A DNA stretch of 15,822 nt, taken from positions 1 to 15,822 of the forward strand of contig JBMTVT010000049.1 in the NCBI GenBank assembly GCA_049451635.1, read 5' to 3'. The position numbers were made by a program, and so were the translations under genes. Positions 6,943 through 13,672 of the stretch are shown one piece after another. The notes beneath the pieces are model-generated. The model did not search any database, was not told the origin of the DNA, and was given only the letters and a program-made list of their open reading frames with translations. Source of the DNA: JBMTVT01 sp049451635. GTDB lineage: Bacteria; Bacteroidota; Bacteroidia; Flavobacteriales; Flavobacteriaceae. Each line of letters opens with the position of its first letter. The first letter of the stretch is position 1.

Positions 6943-8282
6943 TAATTTGAATTTTCAATTTGCTTTGCTTTATCACTAAACGTTTTTGCTTTTACAGTAT
7001 TGTTTAACAGAGTGTGTGCTTTACTCAATTGGTTATAAAAATCAGCCTCCATTTTAGTATCATCAATAATATAATCCAATCCTGCTTCTAAGGATTCTAA
7101 AGCTTTATTGGGTTGGTTTAATTCATTAAGGGCTACACCATTTACAAGATAAAATAAGGGCTGAGAAGGATATTCATTAAGAACTTCACTACTCTTCTCT
7201 TCTGCAATGCTGTACTTTTTTAAATCTAGGTATAACAGCAATACATTACGCAGCACATTAAAATTTTGGGGTTCTAATTGTAGCGCTGTTTCAAAATATT
7301 CCAGTGCTTTTACTTTATTGCTTTTGGTTAAATGATACTGCCCTAGTTCAATTAATGTTTTGCTGTTATTGGTGTTGCTTACTATAGTAGTTGCTTCAAC
7401 CAAATCGGCTTCGTACTGTGGGTTATCTCCAACAAACTGAACAAAGTCCGTTAATACTCTAAGTTTTGCCTCTGGCTTTATTTGGGTGCTTTTAATCACA
7501 ATTTTCATCGATTCTATAGCCTTTTCGGCATTATTATCATCTAAATAAAACTTATAGAGCGCTAAATGGACTAACTGCGATTCTGGATTTATTTTTAGAA
7601 GCTCTTTAGCTGTTTCAAAAGCCTTCTCTTTTTCATTATTTTCGCTGTAACGAAAGATAAGTGCCAAATAGTTTGATTCCTTTTCTGGGTTATTCTCAAC
7701 ACGTTTTTCTAAGTTTTTAATTTGATCTTTTTTGCGCCCTGTAATTTCATAAATTCTATTCCGCATCAAATCACGAGAAACCGAAATCCCAAATTCTTTA
7801 TCTAACTCATCCAAAATTTCAAGAGCATCATTATACCTTTCACTTTTTATGTAAAGGGAAGCTAAATCTTCTCTATAATTTGGATTATATTTAACAAGCT
7901 GTTTAACGGTTTTAATGGCATTTTTATAATCGTTTTGCGATGCATAAAAGCCATAGAGTTCATCTAAAAACCATTCGTTATATAGGTCTTTATCAACAGC
8001 TTCTTTAAGGGCATCTTCGGTTGCTCCAAAATTTTTAAGCTGCATATAGTTTTTTCCCAATTCGAAATATAGAACAGGCACCGAATTATCAATGTCAATA
8101 CATTTTAAAAGTGCTTCAATAGAACGATCATAATTTTCAATTCCTTTTTGTTTTAGGGCTTCATAAAAAAGCTCTTGAAATCTGTCTTCATTATTACCTA
8201 AGTCGTCATTTTGGGCAAAGTTATATTGAGGAATCATTGATATTCCAAGAAGAAAAAGTAGAATGTAGATTTGTTTCTTCAT
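6942..8282 (-). CDS. Exported tetratricopeptide-repeat protein
   Basis: The 446-residue product has a signal peptide (about 1-24, MKKQIYILLF...NFAQ) and then helical pairs of the TPR type over almost its whole length, for example around 54-97 (SIEALLKCIDIDNSVPVLYF) and 310-405 (ALEYFETALQLEPQNFNVL). TPR arrays hold protein complexes together, so it is likely a periplasmic or outer-membrane-associated scaffold. There is no lipobox cysteine after the signal peptide, and no enzyme domain. It shares one base with the downstream DUF4292 gene and follows the nucleotidyltransferase gene by 19 bases. Confidence 0.85.
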   Translation of the reverse strand: MKKQIYILLFLLGISMIPQYNFAQNDDLGNNEDRFQELFYEALKQKGIENYDRSIEALLKCIDIDNSVPVLYFELGKNYMQLKNFGATEDALKEAVDKDLYNEWFLDELYGFYASQNDYKNAIKTVKQLVKYNPNYREDLASLYIKSERYNDALEILDELDKEFGISVSRDLMRNRIYEITGRKKDQIKNLEKRVENNPEKESNYLALIFRYSENNEKEKAFETAKELLKINPESQLVHLALYKFYLDDNNAEKAIESMKIVIKSTQIKPEAKLRVLTDFVQFVGDNPQYEADLVEATTIVSNTNNSKTLIELGQYHLTKSNKVKALEYFETALQLEPQNFNVLRNVLLLYLDLKKYSIAEEKSSEVLNEYPSQPLFYLVNGVALNELNQPNKALESLEAGLDYIIDDTKMEADFYNQLSKAHTLLNNTVKAKTFSDKAKQIENSN

Positions 8283-8301
8283 GCCTTGAGGCTTTCAAAA
8301 G

Positions 8302-9321
8302 TTATTCCAAAACCGAATAATCTCCTATGCTGACACTGGTAAAATTGCCGTTATATTCAACATAATTACCAATCATAGCATGATCTAAATTAGCATTTTT
8401 AATGCTAGTATGGGTTTGTATTAAGCTATTTTTAACGGTTGAATTTTCTATGGTTGTATCATTCCCAATAGAAACGAAAGGGCCAACCGTTGTATTTTTA
8501 AGTACCACGTTTTCACCAACAAAACAAGGCTCAATAATTTTTGAATTTTCTAATTTAGCCGATGAAGCTACCAATTGCTCTTCACCATCCTGTTGCAAAA
8601 ACCCAAGCATTCTCTGGTTGGTTTCAATGGTAATTTGCTTATTGCCGCAATCCATCCATTCATCAACCGTTCCTGTTTTAAATATTTTTCCATCTGCCAT
8701 CATGCGCTTTATCCCATCATTAATTTGGTATTCGCCACCGTTCATAACATTTTCATCTAGGATTTCTTGTAATTTTTCTTTTAAAACCGCTACGTCTTTA
8801 AAATAGTATATCCCTATAACCGCTTGGTCGCTAACAAATGTTTTAGGCTTTTCAACCAATTCAATAATTTCTTGATTGTCATTTAACTTTACAACACCAT
8901 ATGCTTCAGGATTATCAACCTGTTTAGTCCAAATAACGCTATCAGCAGTAGAATCTAAATCAAATTCAGCTCTAATAAGTGTATCTGCATAAGCAATAAC
9001 CGCGGGGCCTGAAAGCGATGGTTTTGCACACATAATGGCATGACCTGTTCCTAAAGGTTGATCTTGACGGTAAATAGTGGCTTTGGCGCCTAAATCAGTC
9101 GCCAATTTTTGCAAGCTTTCAACAACATCATCACCAAACCATGCAGGATCACCCAAAACAAAAGCGATTTCTTCAATAGGTTGTTTTAAAACTTTGGCAA
9201 TGTCTTTTACCAATCTATGAACAATAGGTTGTCCTGCAACGGGTATTAATGGTTTTGGCACGGTTAAACTGTGTGGTCGTAAACGGGATCCTCTTCCCGC
9301 CATGGGTACTATTATTTTCAT
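8302..9321 (-). CDS. Sugar-phosphate nucleotidyltransferase with C-terminal left-handed beta-helix
   Basis: The 339-residue product should make an NDP-sugar from a sugar 1-phosphate and an NTP. The N-terminal domain has the signature AGRGSRLRP (8-16) with KPLIP (23-27), the base-contact segment GTGHA (91-95), catalytic-site aspartate D113 in AYADT, and EKP (157-159). From about 255 the sequence has hexapeptide-like repeats (CFVGENVVLKNTTVG, FVSIGNDTTIENSTV) typical of a left-handed beta-helix, but no obvious acetyltransferase residues. It resembles RmlA/GlmU-type enzymes; whether it makes dTDP-, UDP- or GDP-sugar cannot be told. It sits between dut and the TPR gene and may supply a precursor for the glycan handled by the flippase. 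Confidence 0.88.
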   Translation of the reverse strand: MKIIVPMAGRGSRLRPHSLTVPKPLIPVAGQPIVHRLVKDIAKVLKQPIEEIAFVLGDPAWFGDDVVESLQKLATDLGAKATIYRQDQPLGTGHAIMCAKPSLSGPAVIAYADTLIRAEFDLDSTADSVIWTKQVDNPEAYGVVKLNDNQEIIELVEKPKTFVSDQAVIGIYYFKDVAVLKEKLQEILDENVMNGGEYQINDGIKRMMADGKIFKTGTVDEWMDCGNKQITIETNQRMLGFLQQDGEEQLVASSAKLENSKIIEPCFVGENVVLKNTTVGPFVSIGNDTTIENSTVKNSLIQTHTSIKNANLDHAMIGNYVEYNGNFTSVSIGDYSVLE

Positions 9322-9335
9322 TGAATTGTATTTTC

Positions 9336-9770
9336 TTATTTAACTCCTGTGCTACCAAATCCGTCTTCTCCACGTGAGGTTTCAGATAATGTTTCAACCA
9401 ACTCCCATTCTGCTCGTTCGTGTTTTGCTATCACTAGTTGAGCAATACGTTCACCATTATTTATAACAAAATCTTCTTGAGATAAATTCACTAAAATTAC
9501 CCCAATTTCACCTCTGTAATCTGCATCAATGGTTCCAGGTGCATTTAAAACCGTAATTCCCTTTTTTGCTGCCAATCCGCTTCGTGGACGTACCTGAGCT
9601 TCAAAACCAATAGGTAATTCTATAAATAAACCTGTGCCTACAATACTTCTTTCCAGAGGTTTTAAGATTCTGGGTTCAGATAAATTGGCTCTTAAATCCA
9701 TACCAGCAGATGCAATAGTTTCGTAATGTGGTAATTCGTGATTGGATTTATTGATTATTTTAATTTTCAT
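9336..9770 (-). CDS. dut: dUTP diphosphatase
   Basis: This trimeric enzyme hydrolyses dUTP to dUMP and pyrophosphate, keeping uracil out of DNA and feeding dTMP synthesis. All five family motifs are present in 144 residues: AGMDLRA (22-28), PRSGLA (62-67), the uracil-binding block GTIDADYRGEIG with catalytic D83 (79-90), GERIAQLV (106-113) and the glycine-rich C-terminal arm RGEDGFGSTG (133-142). The start at 9770 is fixed by MKIKIINKS and the normal length. It follows the DUF6090 stop by 47 bases as the sequence stands; if the upstream frameshift is repaired, the upstream gene would overlap the start of dut by 11 bases. Confidence 0.96.
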   Translation of the reverse strand: MKIKIINKSNHELPHYETIASAGMDLRANLSEPRILKPLERSIVGTGLFIELPIGFEAQVRPRSGLAAKKGITVLNAPGTIDADYRGEIGVILVNLSQEDFVINNGERIAQLVIAKHERAEWELVETLSETSRGEDGFGSTGVK

Positions 9771-9843
9771 GTTTTTCTATTTCTGATTGTAATAAACTGA
9801 TAATTGACACCATTTCTTTACGTAAAGCTGGCTTCAATAAAAA
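9760..9843 (-). other. Out-of-frame coding tail of the DUF6090 gene
   Basis: On the minus strand, the frame one base away from the DUF6090 frame is open after the A5/T5 run at 9839-9843. It encodes LLKPALRKEMVSIISL followed by LQSEIEKHEN, ending in TAA at 9762-9760. The segment is amphipathic and helical, as expected for the C-terminus of this family. Dropping one base of the run joins it to the main ORF as ...YMRGILLKPALRKEM..., replacing the short, dissimilar ending FIEASFT. I infer either a recent one-base insertion or a homopolymer sequencing error. Confidence 0.65.
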
Positions 9844-10516
9844 TACCTCTCATGTAACCATAAATATAAACCAATAGATTTTCATATTTATCCGACTCAA
9901 TTAATTGAATCATATCCTGCTTATATTCCATTTGTTTATTTTTGGAACTTTCTTCAGTCCCATGAGCTATGAAAAAATTGATTTTTGCATTATCAAGCTG
10001 AAAAGGATAAAGGTTTCTTTCAGTAAACAACATAACGTTTGTTTCCTCCTCTTTATAATCATTTAACAAATCTTGAAATCTGGCAATTTTAAGTTTCAAC
10101 GAGTCATTGGAAACCAACTCAATCTTACCTGAATTAATAACTGAATTGTGGATGACTTGAAACGGATCAAATGTAAGGTTATTATTAACTTTACGATTCA
10201 AGCTTTTTAAGCTATCTAAAGACAACTCTGTTAGATTTGAATACATTATTGTTTCAATCGCTTTTTTACGATTTAAATGAAATTTATAGGCTATATGAAA
10301 ATTTTGGAGGTTTTCATTAAACTCCTTTTTCAAGCTTTTAAGTACTTTTAATTCATCTTTTTTAAGCTGCCTATTACTATTCGAGCTATTAACCTGCAAA
10401 GCCAATAGAATACCAATCATAACTAAAATAATCTCTCCAACGGCATATTTTAGATATTTTCCTGTCTTGTTTTGGTCAAGTAGTTGTTTGCGTATTTTGT
10501 TGGAGAATTTAATCAT
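9818..10516 (-). CDS. DUF6090 family membrane protein, probably frameshifted near the 3' end
   Basis: The 232-residue product begins with the family's hallmark: a basic stretch (MIKFSNKIRKQLLDQNKTGKYL) and one transmembrane helix (about 24-43, YAVGEIILVMIGILLALQVN). A mostly helical soluble part follows (about 50-225), with segments such as LKVLKSLKKEFNENLQNF. One helix and a large soluble domain suggest a membrane-anchored protein. No biochemical role is known to me. The frame ends early at 9818; one base fewer in the T-run at 9839-9843 would extend it to 251 residues ending at 9760, within dut. It lies 10 bases after the flippase gene and looks like an accessory member of the operon. Confidence 0.8.
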   Translation of the reverse strand: MIKFSNKIRKQLLDQNKTGKYLKYAVGEIILVMIGILLALQVNSSNSNRQLKKDELKVLKSLKKEFNENLQNFHIAYKFHLNRKKAIETIMYSNLTELSLDSLKSLNRKVNNNLTFDPFQVIHNSVINSGKIELVSNDSLKLKIARFQDLLNDYKEEETNVMLFTERNLYPFQLDNAKINFFIAHGTEESSKNKQMEYKQDMIQLIESDKYENLLVYIYGYMRGIFIEASFT

Positions 10517-10526
10517 TAAAGCTATT

Positions 10527-11990
10527 CTATCTTTTCAACAATTGTTTTATAATATGTTTCTCTGAAAAATAAACGATTCCCAAAAATACAATTAAGATTG
10601 GTATCCCAATAGCATAATTTCCTCTAAATCTTGAATAAAATATAAATGCAGATAAACTTACAGACACTATCAGGTACATTCCTATTTTCTTTAAATTATA
10701 TGGAATTGGGTAATATTTTCTGCCAAAATAGTAAGACAAAAACATCATGCTTGCATAAGCGGTTAAAGTTGCCATTGCTGAACCCTTATAGCTTATAATT
10801 GGTATCAACCAAAAGTTTAATGCCAATGTTAGTATGGCTCCAAAAACCGAGATGTAGGCGCCAAATTTTGTTCTGTCGGTTATTTTATACCATACCGAAA
10901 GGTTATGGTAAATACCCAAACAAAAATTAGCCAATAAAATAATTGGAACAACCCAAATGGCTTTCCAATAGGCTTCATCCCCAATAAAAATAACCTTTAA
11001 AACATCCACAAAAACAACAACAGTTAGTAAAATTACTGAGCCAAAAATGACAAAGTACTCCAATATTCTGGCATAGTTTTTTTGAGGGTTTTCAGTTTTA
11101 GCGTGACTAAAAAAGAAGGGTTCTATACCCAAACGATATGCTGTGGCAAAAAGCGTCATAAACAGTGCCAATTTATAACATGCTGAGTACATACCTATTT
11201 CGGTTTTGGCTATGTTTTTTGGTAGTAATTTATCTAATAAAATTCTATCAAACGTTTCGTTTATAGAAAACGCTAAACCAGCTATTAATATGGGAAATGC
11301 ATACCGCACCATTTGCTTCCAAAGTGTTTTATTGAATGTGTACTTTACCTTTATGTAAAAAGGAAACATGAGTAGTAAAGTAACACCGCTCGCTACCAAA
11401 TTGGCTATGAAAATGTAATTGATTTCAAAATTAGGTTTATAAATAGCCTCGAAAAAGGAAGATTCTAGTGCTAAATCTTTCACCCATAACAGTAAAAATA
11501 GATTTAAACCTAGGTTAATTACTACGTTTAAGATTTTAATTGCAGCATATTTCATTGGTTTTGCATTGGCTCTTAACCATGCAAAAGGAATGATAACCAA
11601 AGCATCTAACAATAAAATCCAGATAACGAGATTGATATACTCTAATTTTATATCAATAACCTTCGCTATGTTTTCTTGAAAAATTAAGGCTGCAGTAAAA
11701 AATATAAAAGATGAAATGATTAAAGATATTGTGGATGTTCCAACTACTTTGCCTTTATCGTCTTCCTTATTGAAAAACCTAAAAAACGCCGTTTCCATAC
11801 CGTAGGCTAAAATAACATTGAATAAAACAAAATATGAGAATATTAAAGAAACGTCGCCATAATCAGCCACTGATTTTAAAACACTTTCGTCTGTATGTAA
11901 GCGCACCAATAAAAAACTTAGCATTCTTGGTAGCACAGTAGCCAATCCATAAATGAAAGTTTGTTTAAATAATGTTTTAAGTCCGCTCAA
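10527..11990 (-). CDS. Lipid-linked oligosaccharide flippase (Wzx/MATE-like, MOP superfamily)
   Basis: The 487-residue product is almost entirely hydrophobic with about 12-14 transmembrane helices and starts LKTLFKQTFIYGLATVLPRM (residues 4-23), a typical beginning for polysaccharide-biosynthesis flippases of this phylum. Such proteins move undecaprenyl-linked sugars, or a related lipid-linked precursor, across the inner membrane. The start is TTG at 11990: no in-frame ATG lies between it and the upstream stop, and the next ATG (residue 23) would remove the conserved first helix. It is the first gene of the operon, with a predicted -7 element at 12035-12028. The substrate is unknown; MurJ-like lipid II export is an alternative that sequence alone does not exclude. 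Confidence 0.88.
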   Translation of the reverse strand: MSGLKTLFKQTFIYGLATVLPRMLSFLLVRLHTDESVLKSVADYGDVSLIFSYFVLFNVILAYGMETAFFRFFNKEDDKGKVVGTSTISLIISSFIFFTAALIFQENIAKVIDIKLEYINLVIWILLLDALVIIPFAWLRANAKPMKYAAIKILNVVINLGLNLFLLLWVKDLALESSFFEAIYKPNFEINYIFIANLVASGVTLLLMFPFYIKVKYTFNKTLWKQMVRYAFPILIAGLAFSINETFDRILLDKLLPKNIAKTEIGMYSACYKLALFMTLFATAYRLGIEPFFFSHAKTENPQKNYARILEYFVIFGSVILLTVVVFVDVLKVIFIGDEAYWKAIWVVPIILLANFCLGIYHNLSVWYKITDRTKFGAYISVFGAILTLALNFWLIPIISYKGSAMATLTAYASMMFLSYYFGRKYYPIPYNLKKIGMYLIVSVSLSAFIFYSRFRGNYAIGIPILIVFLGIVYFSEKHIIKQLLKR

Positions 11991-12006
11991 CGAATGGGAA
12001 TTTGTC

Positions 12007-12030
12007 TTGCTAAAAATAAGGTTTTAGCAA
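12007..12030. repeat. Inverted repeat at the predicted flippase promoter
   Basis: TTGCTAAAA (12007-12015) and TTTTAGCAA (12022-12030) form a perfect 9-bp dyad around six bases. It overlaps the end of the predicted -7 element and the first transcribed bases of the flippase operon. No T-run follows, so it is not a typical terminator. It could be an operator or a 5' mRNA hairpin. Confidence 0.45.
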
Positions 12031-12035
12031 ATGTA
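12028..12035 (-). promoter_or_regulatory. Predicted -7 element for the flippase operon (TACATTTG)
   Basis: The minus strand reads TACATTTG, an exact TAnnTTTG match, 37 bases upstream of the TTG start at 11990. It would drive the seven-gene operon down to envC. A TTG -33 element is not evident at the usual distance, so strength is uncertain. Confidence 0.45.
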
Positions 12036-12049
12036 AAACAAAGAATAAA

Positions 12050-12556
12050 TTATTGTGGTTTTATTGATGGAAACTGATGTATTTCTTCTTTCTTAATAAT
12101 ATTATCTATTTTAAAATATCTAGTTTTATTGTTTGATATATAGCTTACAACACATTCGTTCTCTTTTAATTCAAAAGGAATATTCTTTTTAAGTTTTGGA
12201 ACTGCGTTACCATATTCTTCGTTGGGGTCGCCACTCATAACAATATCTAATTGTTTGTTTACGTCTGTTTCAAAACGCCCAACAACAAGCGTATCTCCAA
12301 TATGTTCGAGCTTAGTCATCTTATCCAAAAAATACACACTGTCAAGAATAATTTTGTTGGGATTAGATTTTATTGGAATGAACAAATTTATTCCGGAGCC
12401 TCCCCATCTAGCTCCTGCAACCCATGTTTTATAATATACGTCGCCTATCTCAATAGGTGCTTGTGTTTCAAGTTTTGATTCGTCGTTACATTTTGAAAAA
12501 CTCATCATTACGATTGATATTAATAATATAAGTGGTATTTGCTTTAGTGATTTCAT
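12050..12556 (-). CDS. Small exported protein of unknown function, possible lipoprotein
   Basis: The 168-residue product from the ATG at 12556 starts MKSLKQIPLILLISIVMMSF then SKC, a signal peptide ending near a cysteine at about position 23. A lipoprotein is likely by position, but the residue before the cysteine is lysine, unusual for a lipobox, so ordinary cleavage is possible. The mature part looks beta-rich and has a distinctive glycine/aromatic stretch, YYKTWVAGARWGGSGINLF. The frame is open to an ATG at 12640, which would place 28 more residues before the signal peptide; I reject that start. It stands alone between the atp terminator and the flippase promoter on the same strand. I cannot name a family. 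Confidence 0.75.
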   Translation of the reverse strand: MKSLKQIPLILLISIVMMSFSKCNDESKLETQAPIEIGDVYYKTWVAGARWGGSGINLFIPIKSNPNKIILDSVYFLDKMTKLEHIGDTLVVGRFETDVNKQLDIVMSGDPNEEYGNAVPKLKKNIPFELKENECVVSYISNNKTRYFKIDNIIKKEEIHQFPSIKPQ

Positions 12557-12694
12557 CTGTCTAAATTTTATTGTTTTTATTGGTGAGATGTAATTCGCCA
12601 ATAAATTTTCGATTAGTATCAACTCCTTGTTATGGCTCATTTCATGACACTAATGTGAATATTATAAATATACCTATTCCAAATTTGATGCCAT

Positions 12695-12722
12695 AAAAAA
12701 ACCTCACTTAAAAGTGAGGTTT
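12695..12722 (-). terminator. Rho-independent terminator of the atp operon
   Basis: AAACCTCACTT and AAGTGAGGTTT form an 11-bp stem (12699-12722) with a very short A-rich loop. Read on the minus strand, the stem is followed by seven U residues (A-run at 12695-12701 on the plus strand). It lies about 40 bases after the atpG stop and ends the ATP synthase transcript here. Confidence 0.9.
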
Positions 12723-12730
12723 ATATTGTG

Positions 12731-12754
12731 GATTCCTGCTTTCGTAGGAATGAC
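12731..12754. repeat. Palindromic element after atpG (near copy of the trpS leader element)
   Basis: GA, then TTCCTGC (12733-12739), loop TTTC, GTAGGAA (12744-12750), then TGAC. The stem is 7 bp with one G-T pair. The first 20 bases match 958-977 except for one C-to-T change, in the same orientation. It lies between the atpG stop and the terminator. Confidence 0.75.
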
Positions 12755-12762
12755 AAAAAAAT

Positions 12763-13620
12763 CTAATTATTCAAAGCTTCGGCTCCACCAACAATCTCAA
12801 GGATTTCGTTAGTAATAGCTGCTTGTCTTGCTTTGTTGTAAGTTAATTTAAGTTGGTCCCTTAACTCGGTAGCATTATCAGTTGCTTTATGCATAGCTGT
12901 CATACGAGCACCATGTTCTGAAGCAAAAGAATCTCTAATGCCTTTGTACAATTGTGTTTTTAAAGATTTAGGGATCAATTGCTCAACGATTTCCACTTTT
13001 GATGGTTCAAAAATATAGTCAGCATTTGCATTTGCGTTTCCTTCAACAGGAACAATAGGTAAAAACTGTTCTGTTGTAACTATTTGCGTTGCTGCATTTT
13101 TAAATTTATTGTAAACGATTTCGATTTTATCAAAATCTCCAGCAACAAATTTATCCATTAATAATTGGGCAATTTCTGCTACGTTATCAAAAGTTAAATC
13201 ATCAAAAACATCACTTTTATTAGCTATGACTTTATTGGTCTTTTTAAAGGCATCATTCGCCTTTTTACCAATGGCTAAATAATACACTTCTTGATTGGTG
13301 TAATTAGAAGTTAATCTATTTACTTCTTTAATGATATTGGAGTTAAAAGCACCTGCTAAACCTCTATTTGATGTTATAGCAACTATTAAAACCTTTTTTA
13401 CATCACGTTGTGTAGAAAATTTGCTTCCAGAATCAGCATCTAAAGTAGCGCTTAAATTTTGTAAAAGCTCAGTTAACTTATCTGCATATGGTCGCATTGC
13501 CGTAATAGCATCTTGTGCCTTTTTTAACTTTGCAGCCGATACCATTTTCATGGCACTGGTAATCTGCATTGTTGAAGATACCGATGATATTCTATTACGT
13601 ATTTCTTTTAAGTTTGCCAT
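12763..13620 (-). CDS. atpG: F1F0 ATP synthase subunit gamma
   Basis: Gamma is the central rotor shaft of the F1 part, turning within the alpha3-beta3 ring and coupling proton flow to ATP synthesis at the inner membrane. The 285-residue product shows both conserved ends: the N-terminal coiled-coil helix ANLKEIRNRISSVSSTMQIT and the C-terminal helix with ATELRDQLKLTYNKARQA, ITNEILEIVGGAEAL. The middle is the usual Rossmann-like part (VLIVAITSNRGLAGAFNSN). It is the last gene before the terminator, 52 bases after atpA. atpD and atpC do not follow, so they must be elsewhere. Confidence 0.97.
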   Translation of the reverse strand: MANLKEIRNRISSVSSTMQITSAMKMVSAAKLKKAQDAITAMRPYADKLTELLQNLSATLDADSGSKFSTQRDVKKVLIVAITSNRGLAGAFNSNIIKEVNRLTSNYTNQEVYYLAIGKKANDAFKKTNKVIANKSDVFDDLTFDNVAEIAQLLMDKFVAGDFDKIEIVYNKFKNAATQIVTTEQFLPIVPVEGNANANADYIFEPSKVEIVEQLIPKSLKTQLYKGIRDSFASEHGARMTAMHKATDNATELRDQLKLTYNKARQAAITNEILEIVGGAEALNN

Positions 13621-13635
13621 TCCTTATTTTATAAA

Positions 13636-13660
13636 GACTCCTCGACTAGGCGGAGTGACA
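13636..13660. repeat. Palindromic element between atpA and atpG
   Basis: ACTCC (13637-13641) and GGAGT (13652-13656) can pair, with one more C-G pair inside an otherwise open 10-base loop. The element is bounded by G on the left and GACA on the right, as at 12731. It fills the middle of the 52-base atpA-atpG gap. Confidence 0.6.
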
Positions 13661-13672
13661 TTAGTTTAATAA

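Noticed and set aside
9816..9827. Palindrome CTTTACGTAAAG around the premature DUF6090 stop
   Set aside because: It is a perfect 12-base palindrome but has no loop and lies in what was probably coding sequence; it is likely coincidental.
9839..9843. Programmed ribosomal frameshifting at the DUF6090 T-run
   Set aside because: A plain T5 run without a slippery heptamer, stimulatory hairpin or pseudoknot does not support programming; mutation or sequencing error is simpler.
12557..12640. 28-residue N-terminal extension of the small exported protein
   Set aside because: It would put a hydrophilic stretch in front of a well-formed signal peptide; the ATG at 12556 is the natural start.
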